Shown piece after piece: positions 15,088 through 23,551 of a DNA stretch of 34,733 nucleotides; within the stretch, counting starts at the first letter, position 1, and each line of letters begins with the position of its first letter. Made by a program: the position numbers and the translations under genes. The stretch covers positions 1-34,733 of the forward strand of contig JAWOCZ010000049.1 in assembly GCA_046483565.1 (NCBI GenBank). The letters run 5' to 3'. The notes under the pieces are model-generated. The model saw nothing but the letters and a program-made list of their open reading frames with translations, was not told the DNA's origin and searched no databases. The stretch comes from T1Sed10-7 sp046483565 (GTDB lineage: Bacteria; Actinomycetota; Nitriliruptoria; Nitriliruptorales; Nitriliruptoraceae).

Positions 15088-16693
15088 CCAGTCGCTCCAG
15101 TGCCCCTCGCAGCCGGTCGGTCGCCTCGACCTCGGCGTCGTAGGGCTCGACGAGCAGCTCCTGCACGAGCGTCCGCAACCGTGCCCGCAGCCGCCGCTCG
15201 GCCCTGGCCCGGGCCCGCCGCGCGGAGCTGCGCAGGAGCCGGCGGTTGACCAGCCCGAGCAGCAGGCGCAGCAGGAGTCCGCCGAGCAGCAACCCCGCCG
15301 GCCAGCTCACCTCATCGGTCAGAGGCGGCGGTGACGGTGCGGGCAGGCCGAGCCACGCCGCGGTTGCGAGCAGGACCAGCCACGCCAGGCCGACCAGCGC
15401 GACCGACTCGGTCACCAACCGTGCTGCGGCCATCCCGGCCCACCAGCGCCGCCGCTCGGGCGTCGCCGTGGTGGTCATCCCGCGGACCTCGGCGACCATC
15501 GCCGGCGCGGCCGAGCGCGCAGCGGCGGTGACCGCACGGTCCAGGGCGGTGTGGCTCGCGCCCACGGTGCTGGACAGCTGCACCTGTTCGGCCAGACGCC
15601 GGGCAAGGAGGTCCTGGCGGTGTGGGGGCTGCTGCGAGATCGCGTCGGCCGGGGCGCCGGTCCCGAAGCCCAGTTCGCGCCCCACCCGGGCGGTCGCGCG
15701 CACCGGGACCCAGAGCAGCCGAGCCAGCGGTGAGCGCGTGGCGCGCCGGCCGGCTGCGCGGTGCTCCACCTCGGCGGTCGCCAGCGCCCGGTAGCCGTCG
15801 CTCGCCTCCAGCGCGGCGTCCACCAGCGGGGCGGCCTCGATGCTGGCGGCGGGCAGCACGGGCGTGCGCTCCAGGACCTCCTCGGCGGTCTGGGCCGCAT
15901 CCGCCTCCAGACGACGCACGGCGGCCCGACGGTCCCCCGCCACCACGGTGAGGTGGTCACAGAGCGCTGCCACACCACCTCCGGTGGCCGCCGAGGTGGT
16001 CACCACCTGCGCCCGCTCCAGGCCGTCGGCAGCCAGTCGGCCCCGCAGGTCGTCGCGGACGCGGGCCACGTCGTCGGGATCGAGCTCGTCCTCACGGTTG
16101 AGCACGATCGTGAGCACCTCGGCGTGCGCGCGCAGGCGTGCCAGCGGCCCCTCGTGGAGGTCCGCCCTGGCGTACTTGACCGGATCGACCACCACCAGGA
16201 GCACGTCGACGCGCGCGGCGAGCCGCTCGCTGATCGCCCGGTGCGCGTCGGCCACCGAGTCGTGGTCCGGTAGGTCGAGCAGGACGAGCCCGTCGGGCAG
16301 CGCTGCCGGCACGACCCGACGGTCGTCGATGTCGAGCCAGTCCAGGAGCCGACCCGCCGTGGCGTCGAGCTCGGAAGCGACCGCGACCGCATGATCGGTG
16401 GTCGGCCGGCGCACCCCCTCCACGACCACCTCGGTGCCGACGAGCCGGTTCACCAGCGCCGACTTGCCCACCCCGGTCCCGCCGGCCACGGCCACGACGG
16501 TCACGCCGTCACCGAGGTCGAGACGCTCGAGCACGTGTCCCTGCAGGGCCAGCAACCGGTGGACGTCCTCGTCGGGACACCGGCCGGGGGCCAACTCCGT
16601 GGCCGTCGCCAGATCCTCCACCAGCCCCGACGGCGAGGTGGCCTCGGTGCGGACCGTGCCGGCCACCGGCGACCGGCCATCGCGAGCGTTCAT
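15071..16693 (-). CDS. Dynamin-like membrane GTPase, second of a coupled pair
   Basis: The product is 540 residues. The P-loop AGGTGVGKSAL, RPTTDHA as switch region, DLPDHDS as G3 and LNREDELD as a NKxD-like G4 make a complete GTPase domain in residues 50-230. A helical region follows. Two membrane segments (LVTESVALVGLAWLVLLA and WPAGLLLGGLLLRLLLGL) lie near residues 425-490, before a basic helical end. It resembles the YfjP/dynamin-related GTPases that occur as adjacent pairs in Actinobacteria. In Streptomyces such pairs (DynA/DynB) work together at sporulation septa, so a membrane-remodelling or septal role is inferred. The start is fixed by an ATGA overlap with the upstream partner. Confidence 0.85.
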   Translation of the reverse strand: MNARDGRSPVAGTVRTEATSPSGLVEDLATATELAPGRCPDEDVHRLLALQGHVLERLDLGDGVTVVAVAGGTGVGKSALVNRLVGTEVVVEGVRRPTTDHAVAVASELDATAGRLLDWLDIDDRRVVPAALPDGLVLLDLPDHDSVADAHRAISERLAARVDVLLVVVDPVKYARADLHEGPLARLRAHAEVLTIVLNREDELDPDDVARVRDDLRGRLAADGLERAQVVTTSAATGGGVAALCDHLTVVAGDRRAAVRRLEADAAQTAEEVLERTPVLPAASIEAAPLVDAALEASDGYRALATAEVEHRAAGRRATRSPLARLLWVPVRATARVGRELGFGTGAPADAISQQPPHRQDLLARRLAEQVQLSSTVGASHTALDRAVTAAARSAAPAMVAEVRGMTTTATPERRRWWAGMAAARLVTESVALVGLAWLVLLATAAWLGLPAPSPPPLTDEVSWPAGLLLGGLLLRLLLGLVNRRLLRSSARRARARAERRLRARLRTLVQELLVEPYDAEVEATDRLRGALERLVSGRP

Positions 16694-18384
16694 GGCCGTC
16701 CCGCTCTGGCGGCACGCAGCGCCTCGACCGCCTCGCCGGGCGGCCGTGCGGAACCGATCGCATCGTCGAAGGGACGGCGTTCCGCCTCGGCGAGCAACGC
16801 GACCCGTCGCTGCAGATCGGCACGCATCTCCTCGAGCAGCCTGCGGACGTTGTGCTCGCCGAGCAGCCTGGTCAACAACCACTGGCTCGCCGCGGCGGCA
16901 CCGGCGGCGATGCCGACCTCACCGGCGGCCAGACCGCCGGACACCGTGAACAGCACCAGCATCGCCGAGGTGCCGACGGAGTTGAGCGCGATCGTGGCCC
17001 GGCGTGCCTGCACCTTGCGGGGCGTGCCCACCTCGTCGATCAGCGCGGTGGTGGCTGCCTGCCAGGCGTCGACGGTGGCATGGAGCGCCGAGCGGCGGTC
17101 GCTGGGGCTCGCGCGGAGCCTCGGGTGCTGCTCCAGCAGGTCGAGCCCGATCCGATCGGCCTCCAGATCGCGGCGGGTGGTGACCGTGGCGCGTTCCAGC
17201 AGACGGTCGAGGATCCGGACGAGCTCGTCGCCGACCTCGGCCTGCACCTGACCGGCGCGACCGGCCGCACCGAGACCGAGCCGGTCACGCACGAGACCAC
17301 CGAGCTGCGTGGCGGTCGTCTGGACCTTGAGCAGCAGTTCGTTCCCGCCCACCAGCCGCTGCCAGCCCTCCAGGACCTCTGCCCGTAACGACAGGCCCGC
17401 CTCGAGCTCCGCCTCGAGACCCGGGGCGATCTCGTCGAAGCGGTGCTCCACCATCGCCGCGAGCCGATCCGCATGCTCCTGCTCACGGGTGACGGCCGCA
17501 TCGAGGGTCGCCAGATCGGTCGGGATCGCGGTCACCAGCCCGTCCAGGGCCTGCTCCCGGACCGCACGACGACGGTCCAGCGGCGCCAGGGTGGCCAGCC
17601 AGTCCTCGAGCTCCCGGACGGCACCCACCGGCAGACGGTCGTCGACCACGCTGGCATGCGGGATGGCGAACAGTCGCTCGACGTCGACCCCCTCGGCCGC
17701 CAGCAGCCGGGCGGCGTCGGCGACGAGCTCCTCGCCCTGGTCGGACGGGATCTGGGTGATCGCGACCGAGACGAGCGCCTGGCGTCGGGCGGCACGCCGC
17801 AGGTAGGTCATGCCCACCTCGTCGGCGTAGGTGCGGGCGGTCGCGAGCCAGACCCACGCGTCCGCGGCATCGAGGGCCCGCTCCGCCAACCAGCGGTTGG
17901 CGTGCGCCACCGAGTCGATGTCGGGGGTGTCGAGGACCGCGATGCCCACCGGCAGGGCCTCGCTGGTGGCGAGCAGGAGCGTCCGCTCCCCCGCCACCTG
18001 CGCCGCCTTGGTCGCATCGACGCGGACCAACCCCGGCAGGACACGATCGGAGGCGAACACCGCCTCGTCCTCAGGGTGGCAGATCAGGGTGGCCGTCCGC
18101 GTGGTGGGACGGACCACCCCGGCAGCTGTGACACGGCGTCCGACCAGCGAGTTGACGGTGGTGGACTTGCCTGCGCCGGAGCCGCCGCCGACCACGACCA
18201 GCAACGGTGCGTCGGGAGCGGCTGCGCGCGTGCCGACGCCGCGCAGCAGGCGCGCGACCCGGTCCCGCTCGCGACGCAGCTCCTCCGTCGCCCCGGCGGA
18301 GAGGTCGAACCGCAGTCGCTCGAGCAGGTCGGCGAGCGCGGCCAGCAACCGCGCCCGGTCGCCGGCCGGCTCGTGCTCGGTCAT
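16690..18384 (-). CDS. Dynamin-like membrane GTPase, first of a coupled pair
   Basis: The product is 564 residues. The GTPase domain has P-loop GGGSGAGKSTT, VRPTTRTAT as switch region and DTPDIDS as G3. The G4 position (AITQIPSDQ) is weak compared with the partner, so nucleotide specificity may differ. A long helical stalk spans roughly residues 270-470, followed by a hydrophobic hairpin (TSAMLVLFTVSGGLAAG and EVGIAAGAAAASQWLL) and a basic helical tail. This is the layout of bacterial dynamin-like proteins that bind or tubulate the cytoplasmic membrane. AGGAG lies 8 nt before the ATG at 18384. The stop codon overlaps the start of the partner GTPase by ATGA, which implies stoichiometric synthesis. 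Confidence 0.87.
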   Translation of the reverse strand: MTEHEPAGDRARLLAALADLLERLRFDLSAGATEELRRERDRVARLLRGVGTRAAAPDAPLLVVVGGGSGAGKSTTVNSLVGRRVTAAGVVRPTTRTATLICHPEDEAVFASDRVLPGLVRVDATKAAQVAGERTLLLATSEALPVGIAVLDTPDIDSVAHANRWLAERALDAADAWVWLATARTYADEVGMTYLRRAARRQALVSVAITQIPSDQGEELVADAARLLAAEGVDVERLFAIPHASVVDDRLPVGAVRELEDWLATLAPLDRRRAVREQALDGLVTAIPTDLATLDAAVTREQEHADRLAAMVEHRFDEIAPGLEAELEAGLSLRAEVLEGWQRLVGGNELLLKVQTTATQLGGLVRDRLGLGAAGRAGQVQAEVGDELVRILDRLLERATVTTRRDLEADRIGLDLLEQHPRLRASPSDRRSALHATVDAWQAATTALIDEVGTPRKVQARRATIALNSVGTSAMLVLFTVSGGLAAGEVGIAAGAAAASQWLLTRLLGEHNVRRLLEEMRADLQRRVALLAEAERRPFDDAIGSARPPGEAVEALRAARAGRP

Positions 18385-18785
18385 GGGACAGCTCCTGGCT
18401 GCGCGTAGGACAGGTGGTGCGTGGCCTGGGACACTACGAAGGGCTCCCCCCACCAAGGCCAGCCCGCGGTGAGACTGCAGGGACCGCGCCAACCGCTGTC
18501 TCGTCGACCGGCCCATGGTGGAAGCGGGGCACGACCGGACCGCATGCGTCCAGCCGCCGCGCCGCCCGCGTCACAGCGCCTGCGCTGCACGTCGGGTTCG
18601 GCGGCCGTGACTCCATGAGAGTCCATCTGAGGCAATAGCTTGCCATAGAGCCGAACCAAGCGCACCACCGTTCGGACGCAGCTGAGGGCTTGCCGCCACG
18701 TCAGTGGACGTGGACGCTGAGAACCGATCGTCGTTGAGCCCCTTCAGCGTGCATCTCGAACCCGACCACACCCGATCGGACCGAC
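18385..18785. other. 401-nt divergent intergenic region
   Basis: This region lies between the leftward GTPase pair and the rightward L,D-transpeptidase. It holds TAGTGT on the minus strand (18436-18431), a possible -10 for the GTPases, inside an 11-mer also found before the GntR gene. On the plus strand are two small perfect hairpins: GACTC-CATGA-GAGTC at 18609-18623 and GGCAA-TAGC-TTGCC at 18631-18644. No gene is supported. It does not match the c-di-AMP (ydaO) riboswitch often found before actinobacterial wall hydrolases. Confidence 0.4.
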
Positions 18786-20027
18786 GTGTCGCGACGCCCT
18801 CAGGTTCTCGCCTCCACCCTCCTTGTCGGGCTGGCTGCTGCCACCGCGATGGCCATGTCCGCAACGCCTGCATCTGCCCAGACCTCCGGCTACGAGGATG
18901 TCACGGACGGTATCCACGCCGAAGCCATCGCCGCCATCACCGATGCCGGTGTCGCCGAGGGCTGTGAGGAGGATCGCTACTGCCCGTTGGAGGTGGTGCG
19001 CCGTGACCAGATGGCCTCCTTCCTCGCTCGGGCGCTGGGGCTCGAAGCGGTGGACGACCGACGCTTCGATGACGTCCCCGTCGACAACGTGCACCGCGGC
19101 GCCATCAACGCACTGGCCGAAGCGGGGATCACGCAAGGCTGCGCACCGGAGCGCTTCTGCCCGGACGCGCCCGTCTCCCGCGCCGAGATGGCCTCCTTCC
19201 TCGCCCGCGGCTTCGACCTGGGACCGGCACAGGAGCAGTACTTCCACGACGTCGGTGACACCCACGACCAGAACGCGCAGCGCCTCGCGGAGGCGGGCAT
19301 CAGTGATGGGTGTGACGACCTCGGCCTGTCGTTCTGCCCCGCCCAGTCAGTGCGCCGAGAACAGATGGCAGCGTTCCTCGCCCGCGCACAGGAGCTCGTC
19401 GCCCCGGTGTCGATCCCCATGCTGCTCCAGCCCGGCGACGAGGGACCAGCCGTCCAGGCACTGCAACAGCGGCTCGAGAACCACGACTACTGGGTCGGGC
19501 CCATCGACGGCGGGTACGGCACGCTCACCGAGCAAGCCGTACTCGCCATCCAGAAGGTGCACGGTCTGCTACGCGACGGCATCTACGGCCCGTCCACGCG
19601 AGCCGCGGTCGCTGATCCGCAACCCCCCAGCACAGCATCGTCCGAGGGGTACGTCGTCGAGTTCGACGAGGACCGCCAGCTCGTGCTGCTGGTCCAGGAT
19701 GGTGTTGCCGGGCAGATCTTCCATGCGTCGGGTGGGAACGAGGACTCCTACGAGTACGCAGGCACCACCTACGTCGCCGAGACGCCCAACGGGAGCTGGG
19801 ACGTCTACCGTGAGATCGATGGTTGGCGAACGTCGCATCTCGGTGAGCTCTACCGTCCGAAGTACTTCCACACCGCCGGCATCGCGATACACGGCTCCAA
19901 CAGCGTGCCGGCACAGGCCGCTTCCCACGGGTGCGTCCGCGTCTCGATCGACGCGATGGACTGGCTGTGGGCCAACGAGGCCCTGCCCATCGGCGCCGAT
20001 GTCCTGGTGTACGGCTCGCCCACCTGA
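18786..20027 (+). CDS. Secreted L,D-transpeptidase (YkuD) with three Cys-type SLH repeats and a peptidoglycan-binding domain
   Basis: The product is 413 residues with a signal peptide at 1-31 (ending ATPASA). Three SLH repeats follow (about residues 36-205). Each has the end motif R-x-x-M-A-[SA]-F-L-A-R and a cysteine pair such as GCEEDRYCP, GCAPERFCP and GCDDLGLSFCP. Residues 215-277 form a PG_binding_1 domain (QPGDEGPAVQALQQRL, GPIDGGYGTLTEQAV). Residues 288-411 are a YkuD domain with IAIHGSN and SHGCVRVS, catalytic Cys C383. It should form 3-3 cross-links or attach proteins to peptidoglycan. The GTG start has only a weak ribosome site. It faces the convergent GHL10-like gene. Confidence 0.9.
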   Translation: MSRRPQVLASTLLVGLAAATAMAMSATPASAQTSGYEDVTDGIHAEAIAAITDAGVAEGCEEDRYCPLEVVRRDQMASFLARALGLEAVDDRRFDDVPVDNVHRGAINALAEAGITQGCAPERFCPDAPVSRAEMASFLARGFDLGPAQEQYFHDVGDTHDQNAQRLAEAGISDGCDDLGLSFCPAQSVRREQMAAFLARAQELVAPVSIPMLLQPGDEGPAVQALQQRLENHDYWVGPIDGGYGTLTEQAVLAIQKVHGLLRDGIYGPSTRAAVADPQPPSTASSEGYVVEFDEDRQLVLLVQDGVAGQIFHASGGNEDSYEYAGTTYVAETPNGSWDVYREIDGWRTSHLGELYRPKYFHTAGIAIHGSNSVPAQAASHGCVRVSIDAMDWLWANEALPIGADVLVYGSPT

Positions 20028-20141
20028 CCCGTCTCGCGCACCCGAGCTACCCCTCGCTCCCCCGAGACGACGGATCCGGCCCAACGACGCGGCGTGGTTC
20101 CCGCTGCAGCGTCGGCACCGGGCGTTCCGGGTCGATCCCGC

Positions 20142-21980
20142 TCATCGCTGCGGGTGGTAGCCCCACCGGGTATCGGCTAGCCGCTGCCAGACGTCGCGCG
20201 ACCCGTCGAGCGTGGGCTGTTGGTAGGAGTAGACCGCCGCCCCGTCGTTGCGCATCGACGTGCGGACCTGTGCGAGGACGTTGTCCGGGTGGTTGAGGTA
20301 GCCACCGGGCCCGGGCACCACCTGCGTCTGCGCATCCGCCGCCAGGGCCCGCTGGTAGACCTGCCAGCCCGCGAGGTTGGTGGCCTGCTCGGGGTCGTGC
20401 TGGGGGTAGTAGTTCATCGGCAGCACGGCATCCAGCTCGCCGTCGCGGACCCACCGGTCCCAGTCCTGCAAGGTGCGGGTGTAGGGCAACGAGGCCTCGA
20501 ACCCGTCGCGGTCGGGGGTCGCGGGCCCCGCACCCCAGGTGATCACCGCAGCGGAGAGCGTCACGTCACGGCCACTGGCATCGATCGCCCCGCGGGCCGC
20601 ACGGACGAGCTCCCGGGACTGGTCGCGGCGCCAGGCCCTCCACCGTGCATCGTCGGGGTCGGGGATGCCGGTCGTGCCGGTCTGTGTCCGGTAACGCTCG
20701 AGCGCAACGGGGTGGTAGCCGTGATCGGCCGACGGGTAGCGCACGTAGTCGAGGTGGATCCCGTCGACCGGATAGCGCTGGACGAGTTCGGTGACCACTG
20801 CGGCGACGTGGGCCTGCACGGCCGGTACGCCCGGGTCGAGGTAGTCCGACCAGATCTCAGAGGAGGTCCGGGTCACCCAGCGGTCGGCCACGGGTGCGTC
20901 GCTGCCGTGCTCGGTCGCGATCCAGCCGTCGGGCGCGGGCAGGTCCTGGTACACACCGTGCCAGGTGGGTGCCACGCCGTACCAGGCGTGGACCTCCAGG
21001 CCTCGTGCATGCGCCGCGGTGAGCAGCTCGTCGAGGACGTCCAGCCCCGGTGTGAGGCGGGGATCGACGGTCCGCGGCAGGACCTCGGAGACGTAGTACG
21101 CGTCGTGTCGACGGGCCACCTGGGCGATGATGGCCGTGGCATCTGCAGCCGCCAGCTCGTCCACCACGCGTTGGATCCCGGCCCGGGTCTTGAGGGTGTC
21201 GTCGAACAGGTGCACCCAGGCAGCGCGCATCCGGGAGGCGTAGGCATCGTCCGCGGCCGGGCGGGTCGTCGGCAGGGCAACCAGCTCCTCGGCGAGCAGG
21301 ATCGTCGCGGCACGGGTGAGGAAGGAGGCCGTCTGCTCCCGGGTGAGCGAACGACCGGGAGCGAAGGTGGTCGGGCTCGTCCCGGCGGCGATGTCGGCTC
21401 TCACGAGGGCACCGACGGCATCGCGGTGCACACTGATCACCGACACGTCTGCGAACGGCACGACGCCGGCTGGCAGTGGGGCGTCATACCCCCGATCAAA
21501 GGTACGCACGAGGATCGAGGCGAACTGCGCACGCGTCACGGCAGCGTCCGGCGCATAGGTCGACGCACTCGTGCCCTCGACGATGTCGAGGGCCGCGAGG
21601 AGATCGATGTCGTCCTCGAAGAGGTGCCCCACCGTGTCGTCGAACCCGGCCGCCGGTACCTGGGCGATCGTCCGATCGCTGGCGCGGAGCTGCCGGGCGA
21701 TCATCGCAGCGACCTGCCCGCGGGTGACCTCGTCAGCCGGGGCGTAGCTGGTCGCAGAGACTCCCTCCACCAGGTCCCACCAGGCCGCACAGTCGATGGC
21801 CGCGCGATGTGTGGAGCTGAGGGTGTCCTCGAAGGCCGTCGCGGGTACCGCACCAAGCGGACAGGCGGTGCTGACGGGATCCGCGGCCGCCGGACTCCCA
21901 GCCTGGATGGCCCCGGACAGGAGCGCGAGCAGGACTGAGGCCGCCAGCCACATGACCGGGCGGGACCGACGAGCAGCCAT
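20142..21980 (-). CDS. Secreted SLH-anchored GHL10-like glycoside hydrolase
   Basis: The product is 612 residues with a signal peptide (about 1-33). Three SLH repeats lie in residues 45-230, with end motifs VTRGQVAAMIARQL, VTRAQFASILVRTF and LTREQTASFLTRAA. These repeats lack the cysteine pair seen in the neighbouring transpeptidase. From residue 250 the protein is a glycosyl-hydrolase-like family 10 (GHL10, formerly DUF187) TIM barrel: MRAAWVHLFD, a variant of the family's AAWV start, then VHAWYGVAPT, YPVDGIHLDYVRYPS with likely acidic catalytic residues, and LDAVLPMNYYPQ. It probably cuts a cell-wall or exopolysaccharide chain. GGGAG lies 5 nt before the ATG. A TACGAT (22062-22057) could be its -10. 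Confidence 0.88.
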   Translation of the reverse strand: MAARRSRPVMWLAASVLLALLSGAIQAGSPAAADPVSTACPLGAVPATAFEDTLSSTHRAAIDCAAWWDLVEGVSATSYAPADEVTRGQVAAMIARQLRASDRTIAQVPAAGFDDTVGHLFEDDIDLLAALDIVEGTSASTYAPDAAVTRAQFASILVRTFDRGYDAPLPAGVVPFADVSVISVHRDAVGALVRADIAAGTSPTTFAPGRSLTREQTASFLTRAATILLAEELVALPTTRPAADDAYASRMRAAWVHLFDDTLKTRAGIQRVVDELAAADATAIIAQVARRHDAYYVSEVLPRTVDPRLTPGLDVLDELLTAAHARGLEVHAWYGVAPTWHGVYQDLPAPDGWIATEHGSDAPVADRWVTRTSSEIWSDYLDPGVPAVQAHVAAVVTELVQRYPVDGIHLDYVRYPSADHGYHPVALERYRTQTGTTGIPDPDDARWRAWRRDQSRELVRAARGAIDASGRDVTLSAAVITWGAGPATPDRDGFEASLPYTRTLQDWDRWVRDGELDAVLPMNYYPQHDPEQATNLAGWQVYQRALAADAQTQVVPGPGGYLNHPDNVLAQVRTSMRNDGAAVYSYQQPTLDGSRDVWQRLADTRWGYHPQR

Positions 21981-22376
21981 CGTGCTCCCTTGATCGAGTG
22001 GGAAGACCCAGCTGCTGGCGGTCGAGAGGTGCTACCAGCGCCGCGGTCGCGACACGATCGTATCGCTCGACCCTCGGCGTCCACCGATCCGCAGAGCGCC
22101 ACAGCCATCTTGGACAGCTGACTGGCAGAACCAGACCGAACCCCGATGGGGCTGGTGTTCATCGATCCGGTTCACGAGGACCAGTTGCAGCGACAGCCTG
22201 CCGAAGCGGCCGAAGCACCCGAGCAGGACCTCGGAAACTCGCGGCCGCGGTCCAGCAGGTGCGCAGCCAACGGGTCACGATCGCGTGAGCCCGCCGATCG
22301 TCGAGAGTTCCGGGTTGCCCGTGCAGATCCCGGTCCGCCGCAGGTAGCCCATCGGCACCATGGCGACGGCATCGGC
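21981..22376. other. 396-nt gap between the GHL10-like gene and the sugar operon end
   Basis: The right part (22140-22376) follows the last gene of the leftward operon. I see no convincing coding sequence; short open frames exist on both strands without recognisable motifs. The left part holds the probable promoter of the leftward GHL10-like gene: TACGAT on the minus strand at 22062-22057, with a GTGGAC hexamer 16 nt upstream. Confidence 0.35.
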
Positions 22377-23450
22377 TCAAGCGTCGTAGCGGAGCACGAC
22401 CTTCAGTGGCGGTGTCACCTGGCCGTCCAGCAGAGCGTAGGCCGCGGCGGCCTCCTCGAACCGGTAGGACGGCCCGACGAGGTCCTCAACCCGGAGCGCG
22501 CCGGAGGCGAGAAGCGACAAAGCGGTCCGCGCGACCCGCAGGCGGTCCCAGCGTGGGTGATCGCGGTGCGGGCAGTCCCACACGCCCATGCTCGACACCA
22601 GCTGCGGACGGTTGTGGTGCCACTCCTCGCCGAGCCGCAGCTGCGGCGCCCCACCCTGCGCGAACCCGACGGAGACGATCGTGCCACCGACCCGCACCGA
22701 GGCGATGGCCTCGTGGAGCGCCGCTGCCGCACCGGAGGTCTCCACCACGACGTCGGCACCGCAGTCACGCCCCTGGCCACCGAGTCGTCGCTTCACGCCG
22801 GCACCAACCGCCTCAGCGCCCGGGTCGAGCGCATCATCGGCGCCCAGCCGCACCGCTGCTGAACGACGCTCCGCGATGGGATCGACGGCCAGGACGGTGG
22901 TCGCGCCATCCAGCCGGGCCAACTGCACAGCGAGTTGTCCGATCACCCCCAGGCCGGACACCACGACCCGGTCCCCGAGCTTGATCGCGGCGTCATGCGT
23001 GGCGAACAGCGCCACACAGGCCAGAGCGGTGAACAGTCCCGCCTCGACCGGCATGTCGTCCGGGAGCCGCTGAGCGGGATACCCGAGCGGCTCCGGGCGA
23101 GCGAGGTCGACCACCACCTCGTCCGCGTGCGGCACTGCGGCGTGCACCAGGTCACCGACCGCAACCTGGTCGACCTGCGAGCCGAGCTCCACGACCTCGC
23201 CGACGAGCTCGTAGCCGAGGGGGGTCGCTTCGTCCACACCGGGAGCAGGTGCAGAGAAGACACGCAGCCGGGGGTCGAACGAGCGCGAAGCGAAGGGCGA
23301 GGTTCCTCGGTACAGGTGCAGCTCGGTCCCGTGGCTGATCGCGCTCGCGACCGTCTTCAATCGGATCTCGGTCGCAGCGAGCGGCCGCCGCTCGATCGAA
23401 CGGTACGCCAGGCTCCGCGGGGCGGTCACGACCAACTGTCGGGGGCTCAT
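22377..23450 (-). CDS. MDR-superfamily dehydrogenase lacking zinc ligands
   Basis: The 357-residue medium-chain dehydrogenase has a GroES-like N-terminal half and a Rossmann half (VVVSGLGVIGQLAVQLARL around residue 163). Classical zinc alcohol dehydrogenases have Cys in the first ligand position and GHE for the second. Here these are AISHGTELHLYRG (Ser) and GYELVGE (Tyr), and the four-cysteine structural-zinc lobe is missing. It resembles the BchC-type and sugar-operon MDR proteins with the SHGTE motif. It would oxidise or reduce a sugar-derived hydroxyl/ketone using NAD(P). Its last place in the amino-sugar operon, after two Gfo/Idh enzymes, suggests it works on the same substrate series. 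The ATG overlaps the stop of a preceding micro-ORF by ATGA. Confidence 0.85.
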   Translation of the reverse strand: MSPRQLVVTAPRSLAYRSIERRPLAATEIRLKTVASAISHGTELHLYRGTSPFASRSFDPRLRVFSAPAPGVDEATPLGYELVGEVVELGSQVDQVAVGDLVHAAVPHADEVVVDLARPEPLGYPAQRLPDDMPVEAGLFTALACVALFATHDAAIKLGDRVVVSGLGVIGQLAVQLARLDGATTVLAVDPIAERRSAAVRLGADDALDPGAEAVGAGVKRRLGGQGRDCGADVVVETSGAAAALHEAIASVRVGGTIVSVGFAQGGAPQLRLGEEWHHNRPQLVSSMGVWDCPHRDHPRWDRLRVARTALSLLASGALRVEDLVGPSYRFEEAAAAYALLDGQVTPPLKVVLRYDA

Positions 23451-23551
23451 CGGATCTCGGTCACCTTCTCAACGCCGCAACGTCGAGCCACGTCCGGCCG
23501 CCCGCGCACGGTCCGCAGGCTGAGCACGTGGCAGGGCACGGTCGCCGTCAC
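23447..23551 (-). CDS. Probable 34-residue micro-ORF filling an operon gap
   Basis: A GTG at 23551 overlaps the stop of the Gfo/Idh gene (GTGA). The frame runs 34 codons and its TGA overlaps the ATG of the MDR gene (ATGA). Both 4-nt overlaps match the other junctions of this operon. Third positions are G or C in 29 of 34 codons. The peptide is rich in Val, Arg and Thr with two Cys and ends KVTEIR. There is no known family. It could be a real small protein, a translational-coupling leader for the MDR gene, or a gene remnant. Confidence 0.4.
   Translation of the reverse strand: MTATVPCHVLSLRTVRGRPDVARRCGVEKVTEIR

Noticed and set aside
18385..18785. Possible c-di-AMP (ydaO) riboswitch before the L,D-transpeptidase
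   Set aside because: Such riboswitches often precede actinobacterial wall hydrolases, but the conserved core sequences are not present here or before the NlpC/P60 gene.
20220..21938. Long plus-strand frame opposite the GHL10-like gene
   Set aside because: The minus strand encodes a complete SLH plus GHL10-like protein with signal peptide and ribosome site. The plus frame has no motif.
22146..22376. Possible remnant of a mobile element or regulator after the operon end
   Set aside because: Several frames are open but none shows a recognisable domain, inverted repeats or target duplication.
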